Origin: Pseudomonadota bacterium | GTDB taxonomy: Bacteria > Myxococcota_A > Bradymonadia > Bradymonadales > GCA-2716585 | NCBI GenBank assembly: GCA_005804885.1 | Contig: SYOX01000347.1 | Coordinates: forward strand, 1 to 40,654 | Direction of reading: 5' to 3' | Length of the DNA stretch: 40,654 nucleotides | Shown: piece by piece, positions 1-9,301 of the stretch | How positions within the stretch are numbered: the first letter of the stretch is position 1 | Layout of the letters: each line of letters begins with the position of its first letter | The notes under the pieces: model-generated | What the model saw: the letters and a program-made list of their open reading frames with translations, nothing else | What the model was told of the DNA's origin: nothing | Databases searched by the model: none | Program-made: the position numbers and the translations under genes

Positions 1-23
1 ACCGGATACTTCACCATGGACGC

Positions 24-2564
24 TTGCTCAAACTCGATGGGCCGTCCCAACGAACCAACTCACGCAGTCCTGGCCTTGCCGACCACCCTCAACCCGTCAG
101 AGTTTCTGGAATCTCGCCTTCATACTTGACGGAACCCACACGGCCCAAGCCCGATCGGATCTACGTGGCTCCGCCAGGGGTGTTGGTGTCCATGGACAAG
201 GGCTCCCTGCGCACCTCGCCGCTCGATCAGTCGACAGCCTACGGCTTGCCCATTGACGCCTTCTTTGAGTCGTTGGCGTCGGACCAGGGCACGAACGCCA
301 TCGCAGTCGTGCTGTCGGGGACGGGATCGGACGGCACCCTCGGTGTCCGCGCCATCAAGGCCGAGCACGGGATGGTCATCGTCCAGGACGGCGGCGCCAG
401 GTACGGCGGCATGCCGCAGAGCGCCATCGCGACCGGTCTGGCCGACTTCGTGCTGCCGGCTGGCGAGATGCCCGCCTGCCTGCTCAGGTATGTGAAGCCC
501 CCCCGCATCCTGGCGAACGGCGCAGAGACGACCCTCGACGCGGCACATGCCGAGGCGTTGCAACGGACCCTGGCCATCTTGCGCGTGCGGACCGGCCACG
601 ACTTCTCCAAATACAAGCTCAACACCCTTGCGCGTCGCATCCAGCGGCGCATGGGCCTGCACCAGCTCGGCAGCCTCGAGGAGTATCAGCGTTTTCTCAA
701 GGACACCCCCGAAGAGAGCCGGCAGCTGTTCCGCGAGCTGCTCATCGGCGTGACCAGCTTCTTCCGCGACCCGGCGGCGTTCGATGCCCTCAAGGCGGCG
801 GTCGAGCGACATATCTTGGCCGGCGACCGCGCTCACCGGCCGATCCGCGTCTGGGTGCCCGCGTGCAGCACCGGTGAGGAGGCCTACTCCGTCGCCATGA
901 TCCTGCACGAGTGCATCGAGGCGACAGAACAGCACATCCCGCTCCAGGTCTTTGCCACCGATCTCGACAAGAACGCGATCGACACGGCCCGCGCGGGCGT
1001 GTACCCTGGCGGGGTCCGGCCCGACCTGTCACCGGAGCGACTGAAGCGCTTCTTCAAGCTCGAAGAGGACGGGCGCTTTCGCGTCAAGGAGGACCTTCGT
1101 GGGACCCTGGTGTTCGCCACCCAGAACGTGATCTCCGACCCGCCATTCTCGCGTCTGGACCTCATCACGTGCCGCAACCTCCTGATCTACTTCTCCGCGG
1201 AGCTGCAACGGCAGATCCTCGGCCTCTTCCACTACAGCCTCAACCCTGATGGGCTGCTGCTTCTGGGCGCGTCGGAGTCCATCGGCGCGGCGGGCGGCTC
1301 TTTCCAATCCCTCGACAGCAAGTGGAAGCTCTTTGGCCGGCTCCCCGAGGCTGTCACCCAGTCGCCCGGCCGGCTGGTCGCCCGATACGGCGCCGCCGGG
1401 CTGAATGACGTCAAGGAGGACGCCCGCATGGCAGTCAAACCCAAAACCGACCTGGGCCTGGCTCCGCTGCTGCAGACCATCCTCCGCGAGATCAACGTGC
1501 CCCCCTTCGCCGTGGTCGACGACGCGTTGAACATCGTGTTCGTCCACGGCCGCACCGGGAGGTATCTGGAGCTGGCCGAAGGCGCGGCGAGCGTCAACAT
1601 CCTGGAGATGGCCCGCCCCGGGCTCAAGGAGGATCTCGGCGCCTGTCTGAGAAAGGCGGCGCGCGACCGGGTCGAGGTGCGGCGGTCCAACGTCTCGGTC
1701 GACGGCAACGGCGGGAGCGAGCGCGTGGATCTGCACGCCAGGCCCTTGTCGAGACCGAGGGCCTTCGCCGGTCTGATCCTGGTCGTGTTCGATGAATCGA
1801 CCGACCTCGCGTTGGCTGGGCCCGCGGTCAGGGCGAGCGGGGAACCGCAACCAAACCCGGGGACGATCGAGGACATGAGGCAGCAACTCGAGCGTGCTCG
1901 GGAGAACCATCAGGCCACCATCGGGGAGCTGGAGACGGCGAACGAAGAGCTCCAGTCGACCAATGAGGAGCTGCAGTCCACCAACGAAGAGCTGCAGTCG
2001 ACGAACGAGGAGCTCGGCACCTCCAAGGAGGAGTTGCAGTCGCTCAACGAGGAGGCCGCCACCGTCAACGCCGAGCTGCAACGCCGTATCGACGATCTCG
2101 GCCGGGCGAACGACGATCTGAAGAACATCCTCGACAGCACCGAGGTCGCGACCATCTTCCTCGACACCGAACTGAACGTGCGGCGATTCACGCCGGCCTG
2201 CAAGAGCCTCGTGCCGCTCACGGCCAGCGATCTGGGACGCTCGATCACGCACTTCTCGACCCAGCTCGATCGGGTGAATCTCGGCGAGGTCACCGCGGCC
2301 ATGCTCGACGACCTGGTCATCAGGGAGCTGGAGGTCACCACCGGGGACGGGAGGACCTACCTGCTGCGGGTTCGTCCCTACCGCACCTCTCAGAACGTCA
2401 TCGACGGCGCGGTGCTGACCTTCGAGGACCGAACCCTGGTGACCCTGGCGCGCCATCTCATGGAGCAGCAGGTGAAGGAGGGCGCGGAGGATCTCGGACA
2501 GACCCGGCGCAAGCTCGAGACGTCTCGTGCGAAGAAGCCGGCTCGGAAGGGGCGCCCACAATAA
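24..2564 (+). CDS. CheB-CheR-PAS fusion protein, CheB half incomplete
   Basis: This is a chemotaxis-type signalling fusion of a CheB methylesterase-like region, a CheR SAM-dependent methyltransferase, a coiled coil and a PAS domain. Residues about 45-155 match the C-terminal half of CheB (RIYVAPPG; GTGSDG with the catalytic Asp at about 103). The N-terminal half with the GASAGG serine and the QHL histidine is absent. CheR spans about 175-430, with SAM motif ACSTGEEAYS near 280 and the CRNLLIYF motif. A heptad coiled coil (ELQSTNE repeats) lies at about 635-710, then a PAS-like domain to about 810. The start chosen is TTG at 24; the frame stays open to the window edge, but the residues upstream of about 38 do not resemble CheB. 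There is no kinase domain at the C-terminus; a separate PAS kinase follows 57 bp downstream and is the likely partner. Family assignment is firm; CheB activity is doubtful. Confidence 0.85.
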   Translation: MLKLDGPSQRTNSRSPGLADHPQPVRVSGISPSYLTEPTRPKPDRIYVAPPGVLVSMDKGSLRTSPLDQSTAYGLPIDAFFESLASDQGTNAIAVVLSGTGSDGTLGVRAIKAEHGMVIVQDGGARYGGMPQSAIATGLADFVLPAGEMPACLLRYVKPPRILANGAETTLDAAHAEALQRTLAILRVRTGHDFSKYKLNTLARRIQRRMGLHQLGSLEEYQRFLKDTPEESRQLFRELLIGVTSFFRDPAAFDALKAAVERHILAGDRAHRPIRVWVPACSTGEEAYSVAMILHECIEATEQHIPLQVFATDLDKNAIDTARAGVYPGGVRPDLSPERLKRFFKLEEDGRFRVKEDLRGTLVFATQNVISDPPFSRLDLITCRNLLIYFSAELQRQILGLFHYSLNPDGLLLLGASESIGAAGGSFQSLDSKWKLFGRLPEAVTQSPGRLVARYGAAGLNDVKEDARMAVKPKTDLGLAPLLQTILREINVPPFAVVDDALNIVFVHGRTGRYLELAEGAASVNILEMARPGLKEDLGACLRKAARDRVEVRRSNVSVDGNGGSERVDLHARPLSRPRAFAGLILVVFDESTDLALAGPAVRASGEPQPNPGTIEDMRQQLERARENHQATIGELETANEELQSTNEELQSTNEELQSTNEELGTSKEELQSLNEEAATVNAELQRRIDDLGRANDDLKNILDSTEVATIFLDTELNVRRFTPACKSLVPLTASDLGRSITHFSTQLDRVNLGEVTAAMLDDLVIRELEVTTGDGRTYLLRVRPYRTSQNVIDGAVLTFEDRTLVTLARHLMEQQVKEGAEDLGQTRRKLETSRAKKPARKGRPQ
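1926..2051 (+). repeat. Six tandem 21-bp units encoding a coiled coil
   Basis: Six consecutive 21-bp units each encode a seven-residue heptad of the type E-L-x-S-T-N-E. They lie in the linker between the CheR and PAS domains. Units 2-4 are nearly identical and units 1, 5 and 6 are diverged. The heptad period predicts a parallel coiled coil, common in CheB-CheR fusions. Such a DNA repeat can vary in copy number by slippage without breaking the frame. Confidence 0.8.
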
Positions 2565-2621
2565 TGCATCCGACACGTCCCGGGGTTTGTCACGGGCCAG
2601 GATGGGTCGGGGGGTAGGCCG

Positions 2622-3992
2622 ATGGCAGATGAAGTCAAGAACAGTGTGAAAAACGATTTGAACGACCTGCGCACACGGGCGCAAGCCCGCCTGGCCCGCC
2701 CCGACAGGGTGGGCTACAGCCCGGACCTGTCCCCAGATGAAGCACATGCGCTCATCCACGAGCTCCAGCTCCACCAGGTCGAGCTGGAGTTGCAGAACGA
2801 GGACCTGCGCGCGGCCCAACTGGCCCTGACCGAGGCCCACGACCGGTACGTGGATCTCTACGACTCCGCGCCGGTAGGGTACGTGACGTTGGACGGCGTG
2901 GGAGGGGTCGTCGAGGCCAATCTCCGCGCGGCAGAGTTGCTCGGCCTGCCCCGCGCCGAGCTGACCGGGCGGGCCTTCGCCTCGCTCGTCGCCGAGGACG
3001 ACCAGGATGCCCTCTTCTTGTGCATGCGAGCGCTGCGGTCAGCGGGGGGCCGCCACGAGGTCGACCTTCGACTCCGGCAGCCGGGGCCCATCCCGCGCTG
3101 GGCACGAACCGAATGGCTGCCGGAGAAGGGGGAAGGCGGGCGCGACCGGGTCCGGGTGACGCTCAACGACATCACCGAGTCCAAGCAACTGCAGACTCAG
3201 CTCGCGCTGGCGGACCGCCTGTCCAGCGTGGGTCTGCTGGCGGCGAGCATCAGCCACAAGGTCAACAACCCGTTGACCTACCTCCTCTACAACCTCGAGA
3301 CCCTGGCCGAGGACCTGCCCGGGGTGATCCGGCGCCTCTCCGACGGCCAGGCCTCGGGAGACGAATCTGCCGCGGGTCACGTCGACAGTGGCTGGCTCTC
3401 GGAGCTGAGCATCGAGCTTCGGGACATTCATGAGCGCTCGACGGCCGCGGTGGATGGCGCCCGACGGATCCGTGACCTGATCAAGTGGATGCGCGCGTTC
3501 ACCCGCATCGACGAGGAGCCCATCGAGCCGCTTTCGCTCAACAGCGTGGTCGAGGCCGCGCTGTCGATGACCGCCAGAGAAGTCCGCGCCCGGGCGCGGC
3601 TGAACAAGGACCTCGGCGACCTCCCGCCGATCTCGATGAACCGTGGGCAGATGTGTCAGGTCTTCGTGAACCTGCTGCTCAACGCCGCTCAAGCCATCGA
3701 GGAGGGTCACCCCGACTACAACGAGATCACGGTGCGCACCTGGTCCGAGGACGGCGACGTCATGGCCCAGGTGTCCGATACCGGGTGCGGCATCTCCGCC
3801 GACAACCTCGACAAGGTGTTCGAGCCCTTCTTCAGCACCAGGCCGGTCGGGTCAGGAACAGGGCTCGGGCTCTCCATCGCCTTGAAAATCGTCCATGCCC
3901 TCGGAGGCCAGATTTCCGTCGAAAGCGACGAGGGCAGCGGCACCCAATTCACCATTCGCCTGCCCGCGACCGCGGCCAGGCAGCCAGGCTGA
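2622..3992 (+). CDS. PAS-domain sensor histidine kinase (soluble)
   Basis: This is a cytoplasmic two-component sensor kinase with no membrane segment. Residues about 45-85 form a helical region (HELQLHQVELELQNEDLR), followed by a PAS domain at about 85-190. The dimerisation/phosphoacceptor helix has H-box SISHKVNNPL with His212. The HATPase domain shows the N-box (FVNLLLNAAQAI), G1 (DTGCGIS), F-box (FEPFFS) and G2 (GTGLGLSI). The H-box reads SHKVNNP where SHEINNP is usual; the acidic residue after His is Lys, which may lower kinase or phosphatase activity. ATG 2622 follows a G-rich stretch (GGGGGG) about 8 bases upstream. It lies 57 bp after the CheB-CheR fusion on the same strand, so the two probably form one signalling unit. 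No response regulator gene is adjacent. Confidence 0.9.
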   Translation: MADEVKNSVKNDLNDLRTRAQARLARPDRVGYSPDLSPDEAHALIHELQLHQVELELQNEDLRAAQLALTEAHDRYVDLYDSAPVGYVTLDGVGGVVEANLRAAELLGLPRAELTGRAFASLVAEDDQDALFLCMRALRSAGGRHEVDLRLRQPGPIPRWARTEWLPEKGEGGRDRVRVTLNDITESKQLQTQLALADRLSSVGLLAASISHKVNNPLTYLLYNLETLAEDLPGVIRRLSDGQASGDESAAGHVDSGWLSELSIELRDIHERSTAAVDGARRIRDLIKWMRAFTRIDEEPIEPLSLNSVVEAALSMTAREVRARARLNKDLGDLPPISMNRGQMCQVFVNLLLNAAQAIEEGHPDYNEITVRTWSEDGDVMAQVSDTGCGISADNLDKVFEPFFSTRPVGSGTGLGLSIALKIVHALGGQISVESDEGSGTQFTIRLPATAARQPG

Positions 3993-4480
3993 GAGGTGCC
4001 ACCGGATTACCTTGACGAGAGCACATCCACGACAAACACGGGCTCAGTTTCGAAGACATCGGCCTCGGCGGCATCCTCTTGCACCAAGGCGACGTCCTGT
4101 TCGGTGTCCACACGCGCGTCGTCCGTGCACTGGGCCTCCCGATCCGCCGATCGCCGCCTCCAACCACGCCGCCATCGCCCCGCGCGCTCACGAAATCGGC
4201 CTGCGGACTTCGTAAAGATATCATGTCCGGCGCCCAGGGCGATCGCTGCCGATCACGCATTGCAGCCACGAAGTCGAAAAAACGGCCTGACCGACCGCCC
4301 GTGCGCATCAAGTGGGCAGAGCGCGCGGGTGGGGGGGCGCGGAGGGTTGGTTCGAGGTGCGCGAGTCTCTATAGTTGGAGGCCTCTGTCGGTAGGCAGCG
4401 ATCTCAGAGTCACCGCGTATGCACAATCCCTCCCAGTGGGGCGAGGGGGTCGCGGGCGTGTGCATCAAGGGGGACCCGAA
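3993..4480 (+). other. 488-bp intergenic region with a possible decayed coding fragment
   Basis: No intact gene is visible. One frame from about 4021 to 4140 reads like coding sequence (GILLHQGDVLFGVHTRVV, then RALGLP), continuing after an apparent shift of frame to about 4215. HTRVVRALGLP is faintly like the VDTHVxRVxxRLGL segment of endonuclease III-type proteins, but this is too weak for a call. The last 150 bp hold a G-rich tract and a candidate promoter for the lipoprotein gene. Confidence 0.3.
4347..4375 (+). promoter_or_regulatory. Candidate sigma70-type promoter for the pentapeptide-repeat lipoprotein
   Basis: TTGGTT at 4347-4352 and TATAGT at 4370-4375 are separated by 17 bp. The -10 matches five of six consensus bases; the -35 matches only TTG. 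It lies about 105 bp upstream of the chosen GTG start. Visual call only. Confidence 0.35.
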
Positions 4481-7400
4481 GTGAGCAAGAGCGTGAGCGA
4501 AATGGTGACGAAGGCGTTGGTGGGCGTGTGTGTGCTGGCCATGCTCACGGGGTGCGGCGAGGAAGGGCCGGCGGTAGAGCCGACGCCTGGGTGCCGGCTC
4601 AACTCGGACTGTCCCGCGGGAGAGGTCTGCGAAGAGGGCGCCTGTGTCGAGGGCGAGCAGTCCTGCAAGGCGATCTCGTGCGCCTGCTCGGGCGACGAGG
4701 GCTGTGAGACGGGGCTCATCTGCGAGGGTGGGGCCTGCGCCGAAGCCGAGTGCTTCGGAGACGTCCAGTGCGAGCTGGGGAGCGTGTGCTTTTCGGGTCG
4801 GTGTGTGACGGACGTGGAGGCCGATCGAGATCGCGACGGGGTGCCAGACGCCGAAGACACCTGCCCCTCGCTGCCCAACACAGACCAGGCCGACGCCGAC
4901 GACGACGGGCTGGGGGATGTCTGCGACGAGGACCTGGACGGGGACGGGGCCCCGGATCTGGACGACAACTGCCCCAGGGCGCCCAACGAAGATCAGGCCG
5001 ACCGCGACGGCAACGGGCTGGGGGATGTCTGCGAGGGCGATCTGGACAACGACGGGGTCCGCGACGACCTCGATCTCTGCCCGCTGACGGTCAACCCGGA
5101 CCAGCTCGACACCGACGACGACGGGCTGGGGGATGTGTGCGACGAGGACCTGGACGGGGACGGGGTCCCGGACCTGGACGACAACTGCCCCAGGGAGCCC
5201 AACGAAGACCAGCGCGATCTGGATGGCAACGGGCGCGGGGATCTCTGTGAGCCCAGGATCGACGGGACCATCGCCGTGGAAGTGGAGGTCCTGCCCGACT
5301 GGTTGCCCGATGCCGAGCGCTTCGTGCGCCTTCAGATCGGCAGCAGTCAGCAGGAGGTCATCGAAGATCGGCTCGTCGCGCACGGCGAGTCGACGATCTT
5401 CGAAGGGCTCTCGGTCGGCACCTTCATCCTGGTCGCCGACAGGCCCGGGTTCACCAGCCAGCGCAGGCTCATCCACCTGAGCGCCTCGGCCACCTCGGCG
5501 CAGGTCCATGTCGCGATCAGCCTCTTGAGCCTGGACGGGGCCGACATCGATCTCTCGGGTGAGGTCGTCACCGACGCCGAGCTGCGCGCGCTGGACTCGC
5601 TGCGCGGGGCCAACCTCTCCGGCGTGCGGCTCCAGAGCCAGCAGGAGGGGCAGCCGCCCAACCTGTGCGGGCTGGATCTGAGCGGCGCCTCCCTGGTGGG
5701 CGCCGATCTGAGCGAGGTGGACTTCACGGGCGCGCGCCTGGTGGGGACCAACTTCTCCAACGCCTCGCTCACCAGATCCCGGATGAGCGGCGCCGATCTG
5801 ACCGGCGCCAACCTCTTCGGCGCCGACATGGCCGACACGGACTTCTCAGGTCAGGCGCTCGGCTGCGACCTCGACGCGATCGATGGCCGGCCCGCGCGAC
5901 TCTCCGGCGCGGACTTCTCCAGCGCCAACCTCTCGGGGACCCGCTTCGTCGAGGAGGGCGCCGAGCTGCCCGAGGAACCCTGCGGTGAGCGCAACCTGGG
6001 CAGCGTCGTCCTCAACGACGTGATCTTCTCACAGACCAACCTCTCGGGCGCCCGCATGGAGGGCGTCTTCCTTCAGGGGGCCGATCTGTCCAGCGCCCTG
6101 CTCCAGAACACGCGCCTGGACTCAGCCTGCCTCAACGGGGCCAGCCTCATCCAGTCCAACATGCGAGGCGCCTCGCTCTCCCTGGCCGATCTGAGCGAGG
6201 CCTTCCTGCTCAGCGCCATCCTGCTCGACACCGATCTCAGCGGCGCCGACCTGACGCGGGTGGAGATGTCCGGCGCCAACCTCGCCCGCGCCAACCTCTC
6301 GGGCGTCCAGGGCGTGGGCGCCGATCTGACGGCCGTCATCACCCAGGAGACGACCTTCGAGTCCGCCGTCTTCGATGGGGCCCGCTTCATCGGCGTGGTC
6401 TTCTCCGACGCCGATCTGAGCGGGGCCTCATTCGTGGGGGCCGTGCTCAACAGCTCCGAGTTCTCCCGAAGCGTCCTCAACGACATCGACCTCACCGACG
6501 CCGAGCTCAAGAACGCCATCCTCAACGACCAGCCTCTCGCCAGGGCTCGCCTCGTGCGCGCCGACCTCTCCGACGCCTCGCTGGCCAGGGTCGATCTGGA
6601 CGCGGCCGATCTCTCCGACGCCAACCTGACCAGCGTCAACTTCAACCAGGCCACGCTCTCGAACGCCGATCTGAGCCGCGCCAACATGCTCAACGCCACC
6701 CTGTTCAACACAGACCTGAGCCAGAGCGTCCTCACCGATGCCAACCTCTCCGACGCCACTCTCGTCCGAGCCAACTTGAGCGGGGCCAACCTCACCGGCA
6801 CCAACCTGGCCAACGCCGACCTCGACCAGGCCATCATGATCGGGGTCACCGCCCTCGACGCCAGCTTTCGGGACGCCTCCCTCATCGGCGCGGACCTCAC
6901 CGACAGCACCTTCATCGGGGTCGACCTCTCCCGCGTCGACATGAGCGGCGCGAGGCTCGATCGCGCGCGCTTCGAAGAGGTGTATCTCGTCGCCGCCAGG
7001 CTCGATCGTATCACCGCCGGAGGGATGATCCTGAACAAGGTGGGCCTCTTCCAGGCCAGCATCCAGAACTCGACCTTCTTCGGCGGGAGCTGGGACACCA
7101 TCGATCTCCAGAGAGCCAATTTGAGCGGCAGCACCCTGGAGCGAGATTGCAGAGGTTGCGTCTACGACACCCTCACCCTCCTGCCAGAGAACCCGAATCC
7201 GCTCCCCTCGCCGGGCTACATCGAGCTCAGGCCCCCCGACATCAACCTCGCCGGGCTCGATCTGCGCCGGATCAACCTGGACAATGTGCAGATCTCCGAC
7301 TCCGACGTCTCAGGCTGCAACTTCAGCGGCATGGTCTTGAACTCGCTCAACCTCGAAGGCAGCGATCTGAGAGGCGCCGACTTCAGCGGGGCCGTCTTCA

Positions 7401-8380
7401 ACGGCGGCAGCCTGGCCCGCGCCAACGCCAGCGGCGTCGACTTCACCGGCGTCGTCTTCAATGGCACCGGCCTGGGCTTCACCAACCTGAGCAACGCCCA
7501 GATGCCCGGCGTCGACTTGAGCGGCCAGGGTTTCCGTCAGACCAACTTCGGTGGCACCAACCTCGAAGGCGCCAACCTCTCTGGAGCCGCCTTCGACCTG
7601 ACCACCCTGAGCGGCACCAACCTGCGCGGCGCCAACCTGGACTTCGCCAGTTTCACCAACAGTTCCCGCCTCATCGGTGCCGATCTGAGCGACGCCTCGA
7701 TGCGCTTTGCTCTGTTCGACTTCTCCAACGCCACCGACACCTCCTTCGTGCGCGCCGATCTGCGCGGCCTGCGCCTTCAGACCGGCGGCTTGAACACCAG
7801 CGACTTCACGGACGCCGATCTCTCCTTCTCACAGCTCGTCTTCGTCTTCGTGCGAGGCTCCAACTTCACCCGCGCCAATCTCGAAGGCACCTCCGATCTG
7901 GAGGTCGGCCCCAGCAACTTCGCGGCGCGCAGCACCGACGCGATCTGGGCCCAGACCACCTGCCCGGATGGCAGCCTGAGCGACCAGAACGGCAACACCT
8001 GCGTCGGCCGCACCACGCCCCCCTGCGGCGCCGACCGGCTCGAACCCAACGACACCGCCCAGAGCGCGCTGACCCTCGAGACCAGACACCCCACCTCCGC
8101 TCTGGCGCTCTGCGACTCCGACGAGGACTTCTTCGCCTTCGATCTGCTCGCCGGCCAGCGCATCGAGATCGACGCCTTCTTTATCCACGCCACCGCCGAC
8201 ATCGACATCCACTTCCTCGACACCGACGGCCAGAGGAGCCTGACGAACTCGAACTCGATCACGGACAACGAGTCACTGAGCTTCGACGTGCAGACGGATG
8301 GCACCTACTTTTTGCGCGTCGAGCACTTCGGCGGCGGCGCCACCACCTACAGCCTGACCCACGCCATCACGACCCCCTGA
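4481..8380 (+). CDS. Giant lipoprotein with TSP3, pentapeptide-repeat and PPC domains
   Basis: This is a cell-envelope lipoprotein of 1299 residues. The start chosen is GTG 4481, preceded by AAGGGGG at 4467-4473; ATG 4502 is the alternative. A short signal peptide ends in lipobox LTGC (lipid Cys25). Residues about 35-110 are Cys-rich, EGF-like modules (DCPAGEVCEEGAC type). Residues about 113-257 are thrombospondin type-3 calcium-binding repeats (DxDxDGxxDxxDxC). About 260-350 resembles a carboxypeptidase-regulatory-like beta domain. About 352-1135 is a run of A(D/N)LSxAxL pentapeptides predicting a long right-handed quadrilateral beta-helix. About 1180-1297 is a PPC domain (DRLEPNDT start; YFLRVEHFGG end). 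It probably acts as an outer-surface or periplasmic scaffold or adhesin; no catalytic motif is seen. The envelope location argues against a Qnr-like gyrase role. Confidence 0.9.
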   Translation: MSKSVSEMVTKALVGVCVLAMLTGCGEEGPAVEPTPGCRLNSDCPAGEVCEEGACVEGEQSCKAISCACSGDEGCETGLICEGGACAEAECFGDVQCELGSVCFSGRCVTDVEADRDRDGVPDAEDTCPSLPNTDQADADDDGLGDVCDEDLDGDGAPDLDDNCPRAPNEDQADRDGNGLGDVCEGDLDNDGVRDDLDLCPLTVNPDQLDTDDDGLGDVCDEDLDGDGVPDLDDNCPREPNEDQRDLDGNGRGDLCEPRIDGTIAVEVEVLPDWLPDAERFVRLQIGSSQQEVIEDRLVAHGESTIFEGLSVGTFILVADRPGFTSQRRLIHLSASATSAQVHVAISLLSLDGADIDLSGEVVTDAELRALDSLRGANLSGVRLQSQQEGQPPNLCGLDLSGASLVGADLSEVDFTGARLVGTNFSNASLTRSRMSGADLTGANLFGADMADTDFSGQALGCDLDAIDGRPARLSGADFSSANLSGTRFVEEGAELPEEPCGERNLGSVVLNDVIFSQTNLSGARMEGVFLQGADLSSALLQNTRLDSACLNGASLIQSNMRGASLSLADLSEAFLLSAILLDTDLSGADLTRVEMSGANLARANLSGVQGVGADLTAVITQETTFESAVFDGARFIGVVFSDADLSGASFVGAVLNSSEFSRSVLNDIDLTDAELKNAILNDQPLARARLVRADLSDASLARVDLDAADLSDANLTSVNFNQATLSNADLSRANMLNATLFNTDLSQSVLTDANLSDATLVRANLSGANLTGTNLANADLDQAIMIGVTALDASFRDASLIGADLTDSTFIGVDLSRVDMSGARLDRARFEEVYLVAARLDRITAGGMILNKVGLFQASIQNSTFFGGSWDTIDLQRANLSGSTLERDCRGCVYDTLTLLPENPNPLPSPGYIELRPPDINLAGLDLRRINLDNVQISDSDVSGCNFSGMVLNSLNLEGSDLRGADFSGAVFNGGSLARANASGVDFTGVVFNGTGLGFTNLSNAQMPGVDLSGQGFRQTNFGGTNLEGANLSGAAFDLTTLSGTNLRGANLDFASFTNSSRLIGADLSDASMRFALFDFSNATDTSFVRADLRGLRLQTGGLNTSDFTDADLSFSQLVFVFVRGSNFTRANLEGTSDLEVGPSNFAARSTDAIWAQTTCPDGSLSDQNGNTCVGRTTPPCGADRLEPNDTAQSALTLETRHPTSALALCDSDEDFFAFDLLAGQRIEIDAFFIHATADIDIHFLDTDGQRSLTNSNSITDNESLSFDVQTDGTYFLRVEHFGGGATTYSLTHAITTP
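4897..5241 (+). repeat. Intragenic direct duplication, 216-bp offset, in TSP3 repeats
   Basis: The segment at about 4897-5025 recurs at about 5113-5241 with few differences, an offset of 216 bp (72 codons). It encodes the DDDGLGDVCDEDLDGDG unit and the following DLDDNCPR and NEDQ motifs. This indicates recent expansion of calcium-binding repeats within the lipoprotein gene. Confidence 0.75.
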
Positions 8381-8492
8381 GAGCGGGGCGCGGGCTTCAT
8401 TCTCTTGGCCCACGTCACTCGAAAGGGGGTTGACTGTCCGCTCATCCATGCTCTCCACGCCCTCAAAGGCAGCAATGACAAGGAGCTCCACC

Positions 8493-9137
8493 ATGGCGCG
8501 TCTCAGTCCTCTCATCGCTCTCGTCTTGAGCGCCCTGCTGGTGTCGGGCCAGGCACAGGCACAGGCCAGCGACGGCGAGGCGATGTCTCAGAGCACGCAG
8601 GACTACTTCAAGGGGGAGAAGCACGTCAGCGGCATCGGGTTCATGTCGCTCGGGGCGGCCAGCGTGGGGCTCTCGGGGGCGTTTCTGGCCGGAGACTCGG
8701 ACAGGCGCAAGGGCATCGCCTACGTCTTCCTGCCCCTGGGTGTGGTGGAGCTGATCGTCGGCGCGGTGGTCTTCTTTCGCACCGACGCACAGGTCGGAAA
8801 GCTCGAAGCCCAGATGGCCGACGATCCTGCGGCCTTCCGCGAGGCCGAGCAGGCCAGGATGAAGAAGGTGGTCGAGAGCTTCGAATGGCTCAAGGCCGCC
8901 GAGATCGTGATCTTCGTGGTCGGCGTGGGCGTGGCGCTGACCGGCAAGTTCGACGACAACCTCGTGCTCGAAGGCATCGGGCAAGGGATGGCCGAGCAGG
9001 CCGCGTCGATCTTCGTCCTCGACCTGCTCGCCGACTGGCGCGCCCAGCTCTACGTCGAGGCGCTGGAGAGCTTCGATCCCACCGAGGCCTCCGCCCCCCA
9101 CCGCGCGCCCTTCCTGAGCCTCTCGACCCGCTTCTGA
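8493..9137 (+). CDS. Small exported membrane protein of unknown function
   Basis: A 214-residue protein with an N-terminal signal peptide (ALLVSGQAQAQA, likely cleavage near residue 25) and three hydrophobic segments at about 46-66, 74-95 and 128-146. A charged, helical stretch lies between the last two. ATG 8493 was chosen because AAGGAG lies seven bases upstream at 8480-8485; upstream in-frame starts lack such a site. No family was recognised. It starts 112 bp after the giant lipoprotein and in the same direction, so co-expression and an envelope role are plausible but unproven. Codon use matches the high-GC host genes. Confidence 0.7.
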   Translation: MARLSPLIALVLSALLVSGQAQAQASDGEAMSQSTQDYFKGEKHVSGIGFMSLGAASVGLSGAFLAGDSDRRKGIAYVFLPLGVVELIVGAVVFFRTDAQVGKLEAQMADDPAAFREAEQARMKKVVESFEWLKAAEIVIFVVGVGVALTGKFDDNLVLEGIGQGMAEQAASIFVLDLLADWRAQLYVEALESFDPTEASAPHRAPFLSLSTRF

Positions 9138-9301
9138 GGGCGTCGCCCCAGCTCAGAGCCCCGCCGTGGCCGTGAGAGACGATTGGCAACCACCGACCCA
9201 CAGGTGCTGGAGGAACCTTCCATGAGCAAGCGCGACCACCCGATGAGCACGCCTTGAGGCTCGTCACCCCACCCGTGCGTTGACACCCACTCAACCCCCT
9301 T

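Noticed and set aside
1029..2840. 603-codon antisense frame over the CheB-CheR gene
   Set aside because: Shadow of the conserved CheR-PAS coding strand; no motif and no ribosome site.
4481..8380. Qnr-like DNA gyrase protection protein
   Set aside because: The pentapeptide repeats are in a lipoprotein with a signal peptide, extracellular TSP3 repeats and a PPC domain, which is incompatible with binding cytosolic gyrase.
8381..8492. TTGACT at 8430 as a promoter for the small membrane protein
   Set aside because: No acceptable -10 box at 16-18 bp spacing; the gene may be read from the upstream promoter.
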